From the NCBI RefSeq assembly GCF_026151205.1, contig NC_087074.1, positions 13,603,167-13,663,166 of the forward strand: a stretch of 60,000 nt of DNA, in the 5' to 3' direction. The notes beneath the pieces are model-generated. The model searched no databases and was not told the DNA's origin. It worked only from the letters and a program-made list of their open reading frames with translations. This stretch comes from Bolinopsis microptera. Taxonomy: Eukaryota > Ctenophora > Tentaculata > Lobata > Bolinopsidae. This document shows positions 13,901-28,500 of the stretch, one piece after another. How positions within the stretch are numbered: the stretch's first letter is position 1; each line of letters starts with the position of its first letter. The position numbers and the translations under genes were made by a program.

Positions 13901-15985
13901 AAGCATACATGGGCCCTAGGGCACAAAAGAAGAGACTGCGCCAACACGATTTTAGGCCCAACTGTACAGACGGATTTTTGAGCTTGAAGAAAGAAGCCCT
14001 CCTGAACCAATCAAATAGGCTCATGGGCGCTTGTCATTGACCATACTTGTTCAAAATTGGTTTGAACCAAAAATAGTTTTATCGACACTAAAAAGACCCT
14101 TGAAAAAAGTCCAATTTTTTAGTCATCACCCGTTATGAATATGTAATGAACAAAAGTAGTTTCAAGAAAAACTTTGAAAACATTTCGAACCATGGAAAAC
14201 AATTGGTTTCCAGGAATCCACTTTCACTGGCATTTCTTAACCCACTCGTCTGCTGACATAACATTGCTAGCCAAAAATGTCCCTAAAACTTGACCACTAG
14301 ACATAAAGTTGACCACTAGACATAAAGTTGAACATTTAATTATAGACATCCCAATCAATGTCTGGAAAACTGCAAACATTCATATGACGATGAGTTGCCC
14401 TGCTTAAGGAATTGTACGAGAAGATGAACAAAGGCAAAGATGAGGAAATAACATAATACGTATGTGATGTCAAATGTGTTAGGCATAAGGTTAGTTAGCA
14501 GTTAACTAACCTTAATTGACCACACAGGGAGGTTTTATTTATTACAAATGTGATTATCTTAACTCCACTGATTCATTCCGATCATTTTGAGCCAATACAT
14601 AATTTTTAAATTTTTGCTTATTAGCTAATTGATAATTATCCAATTAACTGATCTGATGTAAAAATTATCTTTACAAAAGTTTTTCTTACTGATAAGATGA
14701 ACACCCTCGATTAATCTGCAACCTTTTACGATGTTCACAACTAAAGATATTCGACAAACAAGAAAGGTGATAAAAAGTGGTAAAGGTGGCGAAAAGTGGC
14801 CTTGAGACACGTAGACAAGTTTCGAAAAGTTGGTCAGCCATAAAGGGCACCTATGGGACTCAAAAACGTCAAAAATCCTTTGAAAGCTTTTTGTGTCGGT
14901 AGATCGATTCTTTCAGACGGATCTGTCTGTATACTATTACCATTTTTTACGACAGTTAATTTGATATTATCTTTTTAGCATGATTTAGTATTTTTTGATT
15001 TTATGAGACCCGTGTTTTGTTTTTAAGTTTCTGCTCCGATGAGGAGTAAAATTATTCATTGTACCAAAAACCATGAGAGCTCCTCAACAAAGTGAATAAT
15101 GTTTTTAGCAAGATTTCAAAACTTTAAACTTGGACCGAAAACATCTAATAAGTCATAAGTCAACAAAGACTTTGCACTGTGACTGTGAGCGTGGTGGATT
15201 TATTTGCACGATAGTCCGTACTACGTAGTCTTGAACCATTAAACGTTCTCATAGTTTATAATTGTATGAAGATTACAATAAACGGTAAATTAGCTAAATT
15301 AGCTACAATATGATCCGAAATTCGGACAGATGTCGCCAAAAACGACTCCTGTCCGACAGCGACATCTCTCCGAAATCCCTAATTCAGCTTTCGGACAGAT
15401 GTCGCTGTCGGACAGATGTCGCCCAATCGTAGGTACTCTAAACACTAAACTTCAAATAGAAAATTGAATAAAAAACAGAAATTCAGAACTTCAGTAATTA
15501 GTCTAATTAGACAAAGCGTAAATTAATCTGTGTTTTGTGCAACTACAAAGAATTAGTTGCACAACGTTCGATGTTCCATAATTAAATCAATATGCCATAC
15601 CTCTGATCGCAAAAGCTCACTATAGTTTATTTATTGATACACGTTGTAACCCCTTTTCTACCCTCAACTCCACGTCATTGATATGAAAGTATCTGGATTC
15701 TGGATATGTAATTAGATTAAATTCTATACCCCGTAGCTTGCTGCTTGAGACTGAGTCTCTGAGGAATGTGTACAAAGTCCAAGTTGGAATGCAAAAGTAT
15801 GTCATGTGAACAGCTTAATCAAGAACGGTAAGGGACATTGGACAAGGGTCACGGGCCTGGTTTTTTCGGTATATTTTCGGCACAACTCTGACGAAGCCCA
15901 ACAGCTTAAGTTTTTTAAATGGACCGGTGGTAAGTGGTTTAATTGATGATTTTGTGACCCAAATGTGATACTAGAGTGCCTCACG
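10922..15985. other. Long intergenic stretch with small repeats
   Basis: About 5 kb without recognisable coding exons. Visible structures are a 19-bp tandem duplication at 14288-14330 (ttgaccactagacataaag) and a small repeat cluster at 15317-15425. No RNA gene was recognised. Confidence 0.5.
15317..15425. repeat. Direct and inverted copies of a GGACAGATGTCGC motif
   Basis: Three direct copies of CGGACAGATGTCGC (about 15332, 15394 and 15410) and an inverted copy (about 15350-15372) lie within 110 bp, so either strand can fold into alternative stem-loops. No function is known. Confidence 0.7.
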
Positions 15986-16465
15986 CATGGGCTACATCAC
16001 CGGGGGGGGGGGGGGGCAGGGGGGCAGCTGCCCCCCCTGGGATTTGGGGGACAAGTTTACAAAAACATGAAAATGTATGTATAGTAAAGTGTAGTACTAA
16101 TGTGTAGTTAAAAGAGATTGTGAAGTATGTACTGTGAACTGTCAATAAATTCGGACTACTTACATTAATTGGTTTTTCTTTTAGTTGCTGCTAACGTAAA
16201 TTCGTGTCCCTCAAGTACTGGAAAATGCGTCAAAATTGTCTAATTTCCTTAAAAATTTTCCAAGGGGGCTTCGCCTCCCTATCCCCCCCCCCCCCCCCCG
16301 ACAAGGGGCTCCGCCCCTTGACCCCACTGGGGGCTGCGCCCCCAGACCCCTGCTATTGGGGGGGGCTTCGCCCCCCTACCCCCCCACCAGGGGCTCCGCC
16401 TCTGGACCCCGCAGGGGGCTTCGCCCCCTTGCCCCCCCTGGGTTGAAGACGTGATGTAGCCCCTG
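15986..16465. mobile_element. TIR element built of GC-rich hairpins, copy 1
   Basis: A 480-bp element has ends CATGGGCTACATCAC on the left and the complement CAGGGGCTACATCAC on the right, flanked by a 5-bp direct repeat TCACG (15981-15985 and 16466-16470). The right part is a chain of short perfect hairpins, each a C-rich/G-rich stem with a 3-nt loop (forms such as GGGGGCTTCGCCCCC, GGGGCTCCGCCCC and GGGGGCTGCGCCCCC) around poly-C runs. It has no transposase. A second copy of its inner and right part lies at 19353-19750. Overlapping reading frames here are composition artefacts. Confidence 0.7.
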
Positions 16466-16491
16466 TCACGTACTCTACTAGAGTGCCTCAC

Positions 16492-17353
<862 letters not shown>

Positions 17354-17359
<6 letters not shown>

Positions 17360-17397
17360 CTGGGATTTGGGGGACAAGTTTACAAAAACATGAAAAT
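17354..17397. repeat. Detached piece of the hairpin element
   Basis: About 40 bp, starting CCCCCTGGGATTTGGGGG, repeats the inner left part of the element at about 16033-16070. Here it lies on the far side of the CT array and runs into unrelated sequence. This suggests the array expanded inside a copy of the element or that the copy was rearranged. Confidence 0.75.
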
Positions 17398-17446
17398 CAC
17401 AGTGCTGGCAAGCACGAGCGGTGTCTTTATTGGGGGTATACTATGT

Positions 17447-17600
17447 ACCCCCTTTACTATTGTACCCCCTTTACTATTATACCCCCTTTACTATTATAAC
17501 CCCTTTGGTACTCGTCGGAAGCCTCTTTCGTGCACGCGAAGCGTGCACTCCGGCCGGAGGCGGCGGCCGAAGGCCGCCGCCTCCGGCAGGAGTTTTTCAG
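17447..17600. repeat. 17-bp tandem repeats followed by strong GC hairpins
   Basis: Four tandem copies of a unit like TACCCCCTTTACTAT are followed by two perfect palindromes with 3-nt loops. One is GTGCACGC-GAA-GCGTGCAC near 17530. The other has a stem of about 15 bp around GGCC-GAA-GGCC, near 17555-17586. The GAA/TTC loop design matches the hairpins in the 38-42 kb repeats. Confidence 0.8.
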
Positions 17601-19352
17601 GCATTAAGACTCATCGGAAGTCGTTCAGCAGATTTATTTTTAGTTCAAAACATTCTAATTTGATGTCAAAGATGACAGGAATAAAAAATAGTTATGTTGA
17701 GATTTTTAAGAAATTTGCATAAAATACTCGCCAGCACTGTTATACGAAATTCGGTAAAAAACCCAAAATCGCCATATTCAGGTGCCTTAAAAACCATGTT
17801 AAAATTGAGTTAGAGATCTGAAATTTTTCAGGGCGTCTAGACGTTGACCAAATCGACTGCAAAAAAAGTTTCAGGTTTCAGGAGCATCGGGAAATGGGTT
17901 TTCTAGAACCCCTGTTTTACGATAGATTGTCGTGACTCGTGATATATACATACATATATATATATATATATATTCAGGGATAGACGCTTTGCCAGTCATT
18001 TGTAGCCTGTATTTAAGTGTCCATAGATTCAAAAGTATAAAAGATACAGCCATTTCCGACCACAGGTCTTGCAAATAATTGTTTATACTTTAGTTTACAT
18101 TGTGTAAAAAAATTATTTGACGTCATAAACACCCCTTGATGACGTCATCAAGTTAACCGTTTTTAAAACTTGATTTTTGACAAAGTATTAACTTTTAAAA
18201 TTAATTAAAAGTAATTTTATTCAAAGTCTGAGGAAATTTTCATCTTAGATAATTATTCAAGCATTCTGAAAATCTACCGGAAAGTTTTTCTAGCTTGCTC
18301 CTTCATAAAGATATTCGTCATTGAAGTTTGTGCTTTTTTGAAAAATTATTTTATAAAAACGTCAATTTTGCGATTTAGTATTCTCTGGTGTTGGGCCATG
18401 CCTTGGGTTGTGAAGCTCAGTTCTGCTTCCTATAGGTATAAATTGTGTATTAGGCTAGTTTTAAAGTTGAAAATCGAAAAGTTGCACACGTGGGGACACG
18501 CCCAAATTGATACAAAATCGCTAAAATCACTGAAAATTGCTGTTTTCGTCATTTTCTGTCAACTTTAGAGTGCCGTTGTGATTACAGTTCTTCTTGAAAT
18601 ACTTTGAAACTTTGCATGCTTATCAAGCTATATATAAAACAATTACATGCAAAAATTTACGGCGATTCAATATTGGATGCGCACGCAACGTCCGCTCAAA
18701 GTTTGCACGTGCGAAAGGTGAGAATTTTGCTCATTCGTGATTTCCAACAAATTCTGCTTTGCCACGACAGTTTAATGTCATTATATATGAATTTAATGCC
18801 AACTTGAATGAGTATTAAGTGGCATATTCAGTCAGTGATCGACCGATATGCTTCCCTAAACACAAGGAAATGTTTTTAAAGGAAAAATTTCGAAATCGTT
18901 GAAACTTCCTCCTTATTAATGAAGATATCAGTTTATATTTTGACTTTATAAAGTACCCTGACATTATAATCAAAAAGAGATGATATTTTACCAAAACCCA
19001 TAATCATGGGTAGAGTGGACCGCTGTCAGTGTCTCTCTTTCCCAAACAAAAGGAAATGATATTAATTTGATTGACCGTTCTCAAATGCAAAATGATACCG
19101 AGAATGAAATCGGTCGCTCGCTTTTCCCATTCATTCACGGCTTACGAATTGTATAATTAAGTTTCGATTGATTACATCAATCAGATGCTGTAAAAATCTC
19201 TTTGGGTTGCGTTCGGGTCGATACCTAGTATTTCGGGGTAAGGGACAAGGGTGGTAGTTATTACTTATTGAACAAGCGGAAGTTTATTGAATCTTCATTG
19301 CCGAGTACAGCTGCCTTTGGGTAGTTCTTCTTAATCTATTACAATTGTAGGT
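17600..19352. other. Intergenic, AT-rich, no gene recognised
   Basis: No splice-flanked coding segment was found. It contains a (TA)n tract near 17941-17972. The part from about 17,700 to 18,800 has the texture of old transposon sequence but shows no identifiable protein. Confidence 0.45.
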
Positions 19353-19780
19353 AAAATGTATGTATAGTAAAGTGTAGTACTAATGTGTAGTTAAAAGAGA
19401 TTGTGAAGTATGTACTGTGAACTGTCAATAAATTCGGACTACTTACATTAATTGGTTTTTCTTTTAGTTGCTGCTAACGTAAATTCGTGTCCCTCAAGTA
19501 CTGGAAAATGCGTCAAAATTGTCTAATTTCCTTAAAAATTTTCCAAGGGGCTTCGCCTCCCTATCCCCCCCCCCCCCCCCCCCCCGACAAGGGGCTCCGC
19601 CCCTTGACCCCACTGGGGGCTGCGCCCCCAGACCCCTGCTATTGGGGGGGCTTCGCCCCCCTACCCCCCCACCAGGGGCTCCGCCTCTGGACCCCGCAGG
19701 GGGCTTCGCCCCCTTGCCCCCCCTGGGTTGAAGACGTGATGTAGCCCCTGTCACGTACTCTACTAGAGTGCCTCACGTAC
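19353..19780. mobile_element. TIR/hairpin element, copy 2 (left end missing)
   Basis: This segment repeats 16070-16493 almost base for base, apart from the lengths of the poly-C runs, and includes the right terminal repeat and the TCACG flank (19751-19755). The left terminal part of the element is absent. It is again followed directly by a CT/CCCT array, so element and array were duplicated together. Near identity implies a recent event. Confidence 0.85.
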
Positions 19781-20583
<803 letters not shown>

Positions 20584-20584
<1 letters not shown>

Positions 20585-23500
20585 ATTTGGCAGTGGACCG
20601 CAAGTTTGCCTATCAAGTATTACTATTAGATACAACAGTGCAATGCGTGTTTTCGAATAAGCGGGATTATACTTTTGTATTTCAACTCCCGACTCCCGGC
20701 CGTAAGCACGGGTTACACTAGAAGTCTTCAATAATTGCGAATTACATAACGACATTTCTGTGGTTCTCTATACAAAACAAAATAAATAGTGAGATTAGAT
20801 TAAGCGGTCCAAAAAAACACGATCGACGCCCCATCATGACAAACTCCTGAATCTCTATCTAAAGAAAACTGCCAAAACGATTGTATAACGGCCGGAATGT
20901 CATTCAGACGCTGTTTTTTACTTCCTTAATATGTTAAGATACAAGATTATTTTTAAGGATGCTATGCGTCTCGAGCACGATATAAGCAGTAAAACTTAAA
21001 TAATAAAAATCCTAGAAATACGTACGGATATGAACGTTAAGTTTTCAAAAAAATCAAGGGCCAAGAACTTCTTAATCGTAATAAAACCCTACAAACAACA
21101 AAACAACCGCCGGGTAACGACAGGGTAACTAATTTAACTTGAGAATATATACTCATAATAAGGCATGAGTATCCAGTTCTCTACTAAATAATAAATGGTA
21201 TTATGAAGCTATAGCTTCATCTTCAATACCATAAGTGCAGTACAGCAACTTTCAGTCGTTGCGAGAGTCTTGAGGGGGTGGGGGTTGTAAAACATAAAGG
21301 AACATACTGTTATGTCATCGCACTGGCGATGGAGACGAAATATTTATATAGCATTACTTACTAGTTATTTATTCTACAGTTATTAATTAAATCTGTAGTT
21401 GAATAATTATAATTTATACTTACGCAGAGCACTGTATGAGCCCTTTTCGTTGGACCCCATCGTTCCGTCTTCCTTGCACTTCTTCCTGAGTATTAACTGT
21501 CAAAGTGTGATTCAGTTCGTTTCGATTAAAAAATGTAGGATATTGATTACAAATACAAGGAGGTATGAAAGTTCTATACGTATTTTATCACAACTTCGAA
21601 AAAAGGTCATAATTTCCAGTATTATATAAGGTTTTCTAAATATTAAAGAACTCGAATGCTATTAAGACGGTGTATTCGCAAAAAAACAACAGACAAATCA
21701 ACCCACTGGGCATGCACTTGATCTCTCAGTATCAGGGTATATCATCGTCAAAAACTTAGGATCAAATTACACGGAGCCCACAATCGACTAAACTGCAGCA
21801 CACATCTTCAGATTGGAAACGGTCAAATTGGCTGCTGTAAACGCGGTTATACTTATAATTAAGATTCCAGTATCCACATGACTCTAAGCTCGAGCACACT
21901 GAATAATTTTGTGTCAGTGTGATCGTCTAGATCTCATTGTTCTGGCCCCGGGTCAGAGTGTCAATTGGAACCTTTTGCACTACCCACTACAATGTTAATC
22001 GGTACAGCTATAATGTGTTAACAAAGGCGTAGTCCAATCTCTCGTCCAATATCACATTAACATACTCGCATTATAACTAGACTGGTCAACATTGTAATCT
22101 TTGTCATCAGTGTAGTCGATGACATGATTATATTTTTTGCAATCATTGTAATCAGTCGGTATTACACTAGTAGAGCTAGAAAATGGCACGAGCGCATACG
22201 TTACATGATGAACTTTGTTCATCCTAAGGATATTCCAAAACTGTTAGGACACGCGAACATGTTATTGGAATCGATCTTAACTCCAGTTTTGAATAGAAGG
22301 ACTGTGAACTGTAGAGCCCTCAACAGCCGCCCTAGCCCCTTGCAGGGTAACATACTTTTGTAAATTTCGTAACTGGATTCCTGATTAACTGCCACCCAGT
22401 ACGTCTCCCCAACTTCCTTTTAATTCTATTCTACAGAAGAAAAAAAATGTCTCTCAGACCCATAATCACCGAGTGTTACATCAAGATGAACGGATATTGA
22501 TTACATTTATACAATAACGCATGGAAAATGTTCAACTCCAGACCATGTTCAAGAGTAGCCTCTTAGTACTAAATAATCATGTATAAATATGTAAAATACC
22601 TTCATTTCAACTACTCCTCCTACATCCAATCTCAATATGCTTATGAATTAGCTATTTTTACAAGTTCATGTCTTAAAATTCCTTCAACTTGCCAGTTTGA
22701 TCAGTTCAGTCTGATCTAGGCATCTAGGTAGTCATCAGTCAGGTCTCCGTCTAACTGCATCATAAGCCAACAATCCAAGAAGTCTGGGTTTTAACGAACA
22801 TTCGCCATTTACACGGGAAATGTTCGCAATGAACTAGAAAATATCGGCTTCAGGTGCGATTATATTAATACTCCACTAGCCCTGACGGAGAACATGCTAA
22901 ATTAATTTACAGACTGCGAATCGGGATACTCGATTATATGAAGACAAACAGAATAACCCCTTATTCGCAACATGTGTTTTGGTATAATAAAGGGGTTGAG
23001 GAGTTGAGTTACTCAGGAAAATAGTCGAAAAGTTAGATTTGATCTAACTTGATTAATATTATGCATTAGAAAAGACTCATGACGACAAAATATTGCTCTA
23101 GGAACCGACTCGAACTCGAGTGGAGATAAAAAGTAAATTGTTCAAATGATAGGTATGAAACTGTCTGAGTTAATGAAAAACGCCCATCACTACCAAATTA
23201 GCCACGTCACTCAGCGATCCTCTTCCATTCGATGTCGTCAACTATATAGAAATATCCATTTACGCCAAGTCTTAATAATTCAAGACATTTTAGTGGTTAC
23301 TAAGGACGGAACAAATTCATTTCAAACTAACGTAAATCCTACAGAGGTCTGTTAGATCAGAGGCCCCCACGAAGAATGATTAAATGAAGTAAAAAAATTG
23401 CTATTCATCACATCATCAATAGCTGCATACTCTAATTGTCTCTGGACTCTCTTTTCGTACAAACTGACAAAATTAAAAATTTATTAACATTATTATTATT
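20584..23500. other. Intergenic, no gene recognised
   Basis: About 2.9 kb of AT-rich DNA. Several open frames of 60-80 codons occur, but none has a recognisable domain, splice context or codon pattern that would support a gene. Confidence 0.5.
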
Positions 23501-25580
23501 TGCCGTTTTCTGACAAAAGTGCTTAAGTAACATTTTGGAAATTTCGGGTTTTTTGGTCTTACTTTTGTTTTTGGGTCAAGAACTATTCCTGAGGACCTTT
23601 GGATACATTCGCCGACCCCCGAAACCCCCTTTTTGGAACCCCCTAAAAGTAAAATGCAAAAAATGGTCATTTTTCTGAGAAAAGTGCTTAAGTATAAACA
23701 TTTTGGAAAATGGGTGCCGTTTATCTCAAAAATGGTGCCATTTCGGAAACTGAAAATGGTGGCATTGTTTTGATGATCGTGGGTCTTTTGGCCTGGAAAA
23801 AATAATTTATTGCACTTAAGCACTTTTGTGAAAACGAGTTCGTTTTCTCACAAAAGTGCTTATGTGCCATTATACTTTTAATTAAATGTTGATTCTCTCA
23901 ACTGAAGCTATATAATCGGTACTAACATATCTAAAATTTCACGACGGATCGATTGGTGATGGTCAGAAACTTCAGAAACGCTAGCTTCACCGTCAAAATT
24001 GCCAATTTGTCAATGCAGAACCTTTCAAAATTTACTTCAAAATTTGCTTTAAAATTTTTATTCTCTAATCAGTTGAGACTGCATATTTTTAGCTTGCCTG
24101 ACCTAAAATGAAGCAAATTGCTATTGCTGGGAGGAAAGATGAGAACGTATCTTTAACCTGGGTGAAAGCTATAAGGTATTTTGCTGAAGGAAGAATTGGT
24201 GAAAGCCGTGAAATTATTCTGTGGGCAGACAATTGTTCCGCTCAGAACAAATGCTGGACGCTTTACACTGCGTTATGTTCGCTCAAAAACAGCCCTGACC
24301 TTGGGCTTGACACGATAACAGTGAAATATCTGGAGCCAGTCCATACGTTCATGAGCGCTGACTCATTCCACCATAAAGTGGAACTGTCCATCAAACAGTG
24401 CGGACAGCTACATAATTATGAGGAATTTGTTGGTGCAGTGGAAAAGGTGGATACTGCTGTTTCTATGGCCTGTTCGGACTTTCATTCTTGGCCTAGGTCA
24501 TATGGGACAAGCAACCGCTGCAAAACAGAAATACCACTGCTCGAGAAGGTGAAGGTTATCAAGTTTCAGCGTGGCTCGGTCCAAATGGAATGGAAATCAG
24601 AGCACAACGAGGTTTCCTTCCGTTCTGCTTCATTTCTGCGGCAGAAAGAAGAGAGATTGATCCGGTTAGGTATAACTATAATCATAGCTTTCCCACAAAA
24701 TCAACCAAGGGGTATAGCAAGCGCTAAAAAGAAAGATACAGTTCAAAAACTTTGTAAACTTATGAGACCCCGCAGTAGAGTATTTTTGGTTGATCTTCCA
24801 AGCTATGACCATGTAGCAGATCTCATAATAGAGAATTTGATCAATATTTATTGATGTGTAATTTCATTTACAATTTACCATTTAACATTTATTTATGTAC
24901 AGGATTATTTACAACTATGTTACATTTTTATACGCTTGTTTTTCTTTGCCTTGCGTTACGATATCAATTATCATTAATAATTCGCAAAACCTTGGCCTTT
25001 ATGAAGAAAGCCTCATATGAGTTCTTGATTTAATTTCAAAGAAAGAAACTTCTTTATTATTATCCAGTACTATCACCAATCGACTCTTCGTCAAAACAAG
25101 CGTCAAAATGCTGGTAGAATTCCGATTCGAAAACAGAATTTTATAAGGAACTGCAACGTTTCATTCCTGCTCGTTGCCACTATTTTTAAACTCCGCTGGG
25201 GAGAAGGGAGTGTTTTCGTGTTCTTAAACCATCACCAATCAATTTGTCGTAAAATTTTGGGTCAGAATGATCGCAGATAAAGTTCTCACTAATGTTGGTG
25301 CACAGCACTTTTCTCAGAAAACGAAATTTTCAAATTTTTTATTTCAGCGTGTCCCAATATTACAGCCAAGTTTAAGGCTAATTTTTCGTCTTATTTTCGA
25401 TGAACAATGGTTTGAACGGGTCATTTTCATCAGAACATGGAGTTTACGCCGATGTGGATTGTGGGTGCAGTTTAAATTTGACAGCAGCTAGCCAAGAGCA
25501 ATTACAGAATTGAGATCTTTAAAGTCAATTTGCACAAAATGAACCTTGTGTTACTTAAGCACTTTTGTCAGAAAACGGCA
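23501..25580. mobile_element. DNA transposon with perfect 32-bp terminal inverted repeats
   Basis: Positions 23501-23532 and 25549-25580 are perfect 32-bp inverted repeats with a TGCCGTTTTCTGAC start and a core GTGCTTAAGTAACA. More copies of the GTGCTTAAGT core occur inside, in both orientations (about 23687, 23818-23865 and 25300). The pair at 23818-23865 faces inward as a near-perfect hairpin, so a small MITE may be joined to a longer element. The interior contains a transposase-like open frame at 24108-24854. A clear target duplication was not found. Confidence 0.75.
24108..24854 (+). CDS. Transposase-like fragment with a DNCSAQNK motif
   Basis: An uninterrupted 248-codon frame lies inside the TIR-bounded element. 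It contains the stretch LWADNCSAQNK and, about 50 residues later, HTFMSADSFHH. These marks are typical of a large group of animal and plant mobile-element proteins with an RNase-H-like fold (domain DUF7869, named from memory). The usual N-terminal half of such proteins is missing: no matching coding sequence precedes the first Met within the element. It is therefore probably a 5'-truncated copy that no longer makes an active enzyme, or the last exon of a spliced one. The sequence upstream ends with a pyrimidine-rich tract, so an acceptor is conceivable. Confidence 0.55.
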   Translation: MKQIAIAGRKDENVSLTWVKAIRYFAEGRIGESREIILWADNCSAQNKCWTLYTALCSLKNSPDLGLDTITVKYLEPVHTFMSADSFHHKVELSIKQCGQLHNYEEFVGAVEKVDTAVSMACSDFHSWPRSYGTSNRCKTEIPLLEKVKVIKFQRGSVQMEWKSEHNEVSFRSASFLRQKEERLIRLGITIIIAFPQNQPRGIASAKKKDTVQKLCKLMRPRSRVFLVDLPSYDHVADLIIENLINIY

Positions 25581-28500
25581 GTTATAATGCACTTTGACCA
25601 ATGTAGATTGATATGCACATTTTATAAAAATAGCTGGACAATGGGCGAATGTAGACATCAGAATTCTCGTAGACCTACACTTCATTTTTGTAGGAGAGTA
25701 ATTTGGAACCTATACTCTCAGGGTATAGGTTCCAGATTTTGGTAACAGAAACCCAATCCCGACTGCAAACGTGCAGGTCCTTCTGAATTAGATGACGAAT
25801 GAGTTTTTATCTCCTGTATCTATCTTGGATAACAGACCCTGATCCTACATGATGGTAATATGGCGGAAGTAATTTGTAGCTAATTGTGCGATTCTAGTTC
25901 CAGTTGTGCTCACCCTTCAATCACCGGCGCTCTTGATGAGATCCTGGGTACAATACAAACAGTTTTGGCGGGAAGTTGAGATTTTAAACATTAATGCGGA
26001 TGAGCAACACTCCAGACAGACTACTGTCAAAACCTTGAAGGATGTCGAGACCGCGAATTCCTTAACGATCATGAGTCACGGTTTTTTGTACTGTCTTCTT
26101 ATTTCAGAAATAAATGTCTTGTGGGGCACATTTGTTGCTATATTAAGGTACTTAGCTTGATGCTTAAACGCATGCAGTGGCCACATAATTGCTTCTAAGT
26201 TAAGAAATTGGAAGGTAAAACATATCTGAAGGTGACTCTTGGGTACAATGGTACATGCATGATGGAATTATAAGAAACCATAACGACAGATCAATGACAT
26301 GCTGCTTAAACGCCATCAAAATCAAGGAAAATATCCTAATGAAAGGTACGAAGTATTGAATAAGAGCGCACCAGCTAACCGTTTCACTCCTGCCGCTGCT
26401 CCTGTACAGTTAACAGCTCGGGCCCAGCTTCGTTTCGAGCGTGTCCGGTTACAACTCTGGAGCTATGATTAATAGAGAATTAACGAAGGGAACTCGAAAC
26501 AAAATGAAATAATACCGTTAAAAAAAGACCCCCTGTTGTGATTTGCCCAAGATTAATAAATGTAATATCCAACTAGAACGACATTAAATGTTACGGGTGT
26601 TTGTTAGCTTCTAACGAAATCAGACCAAGTCTGAAGTCGCCAGCTTGATGAATCTGAATATTTGGATATGTGCTGTGATTCAGAGAATGTGATGTATCTG
26701 GCCGGCTGGCTGGTAGGAAGTAAAAGTAACAATCAAATTGTGAGCGGGCACCACAGCAAATAGCTGGAGGGTCATAACAACGAGCTCGTGCGTGCTTCTC
26801 AGGGTACTTTCTGGGCTGTTGGGACATTCTCTCTGTAACTATTTGTTTGCCTTGTTGTCGTGTTCCGGGTGATCTCAAAATCAAATGCAAGGTTTGCTTC
26901 TATTTTTGTCGTTACATTTACATGCGTGATTTCAGCTTCTTTGACTTTGAGCACTGGTCATAGTTCCTTAGAAACAGGGGAACTTAAGCTTCCTCTCAGT
27001 TTTGCTTATAATTTCTATTTGTGCGATACCAATGAGACGGGCATCGACCGTTCTCATCAGAGTTTTAAACATTTTATTCTACTATTCTGATTCACACTGC
27101 TATTTTCAACAACGACGCGACTGGAGTTTTTAAAGTTCTTGTTGCTACCTCCTGTTTGCGTTTCTTTAAAACAATTACTATTAGTTACCGTTATTACTTT
27201 CCTCTACTGATTGTGATAAGGTGTTACGTTCACAACCTTCAATCTGTTAACGTGAGCTCTCAGCACGATAACCCAGCTTCTAAACTTACAATCGATCTTC
27301 GTATTACTATCATTATATTTATATTCGTATTACTATTTGATCTTTGTAATATTCATAATGAAATTGAAAATGTACTGTCCTGAATGACATGTTGTTTTGT
27401 TCATTTGATTTAGATCAATTCATTTTGTCTGTGATTTTTATGGGATAGGTATTTTTGTCTGTTATCATTGTCATTCGATCTTCGTATTAATACTATCATT
27501 CGATCGTCGTACGATCGAATATTATCCTTCATTGTCATCAGCGAAAATCGATTAAATTTTAAACTTTCCCAGACATGTCTTCAGTCTTGATGGTATCACT
27601 CCCCATTGCACCTGTGGATGCAATGCAAGAAATTTGATCACATTACTCAAATTCCATATATGAGTTTTCTATATCCATATTCAAAAAACTCAATGTTTGA
27701 TTGGTTGAAAAAGAGCGATACCACGAAAATTCTTCAATGTGGTAACATTGCAACAGTGTAGGTGGTGTAGGAACTTGAGAATTATATAGGTTGCAGGATA
27801 CTATTACTACTCTTACGACAAATTTTGCAGCGATAATCCATAAATCGACGATCTTCGAAAGCTCTCCGATTTTTAAAGTGGTTCCTCCCCCAATAATCCA
27901 GACAAGGATTTGTTGAATTGTTACTTCCAGAGTGTATAGCCGCTGCCTCATGAATATCCAGGCGTGGAAGTCGCCGCCACTTTTCAACCACAATTCTCGT
28001 CGTGCACAAGTTCACTCAAAACTGGATTTAGTGGTTATCCTGCTAGGTACTTGTCTGCTGTTGATTCCAAAAGTTGTGTAATTTGTGTTTGTATCAGTTT
28101 GCAACATGTTCAAATATGAAACTATCATACTGAAATATCCAATTCCATGTCAATAGAGCCAGGGCACCGCAGATATCAGTGGCAGTTACTCGAAAATTGA
28201 ATGTGTATTGTGCAAAGTCTATTTATAAAGGAGTTAATCTAATCCGGCCAATGGAGTTGTGTTGAGCCGCGCGAGTGTGGCGGTCGGATACTTCTGAACC
28301 GCTCTCTTTCGTACCATACAAGCGGTCATATTCGGGAATCATCGCTCTCATTACCTCGTTGAAGCGTCTCAAAACTTTAATTTCAGCCCGATTTGTCAAA
28401 AATAGGACTCAATTCTGCGGTAATATCTATCTGATCAGAGGGTTTCTAATTTTTATGCTTTTAATTAATGACCTCGAGGCTCAAACCTCTCAGACTCTAG

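Noticed and set aside
23473-23823. 116-codon minus-strand frame at the left end of the transposon
   Set aside because: It lies across the terminal and subterminal repeats and shows no domain.
26860-27090. 76-codon frame with a hydrophobic N-terminus resembling a signal peptide
   Set aside because: AT-rich DNA readily encodes hydrophobic runs; no promoter, splice or family evidence supports it.
27643-28015. Overlapping minus-strand frames of 77-116 codons
   Set aside because: Some basic and Cys-rich pieces look protein-like, but no domain, splice site context or homologous pattern could be recognised.
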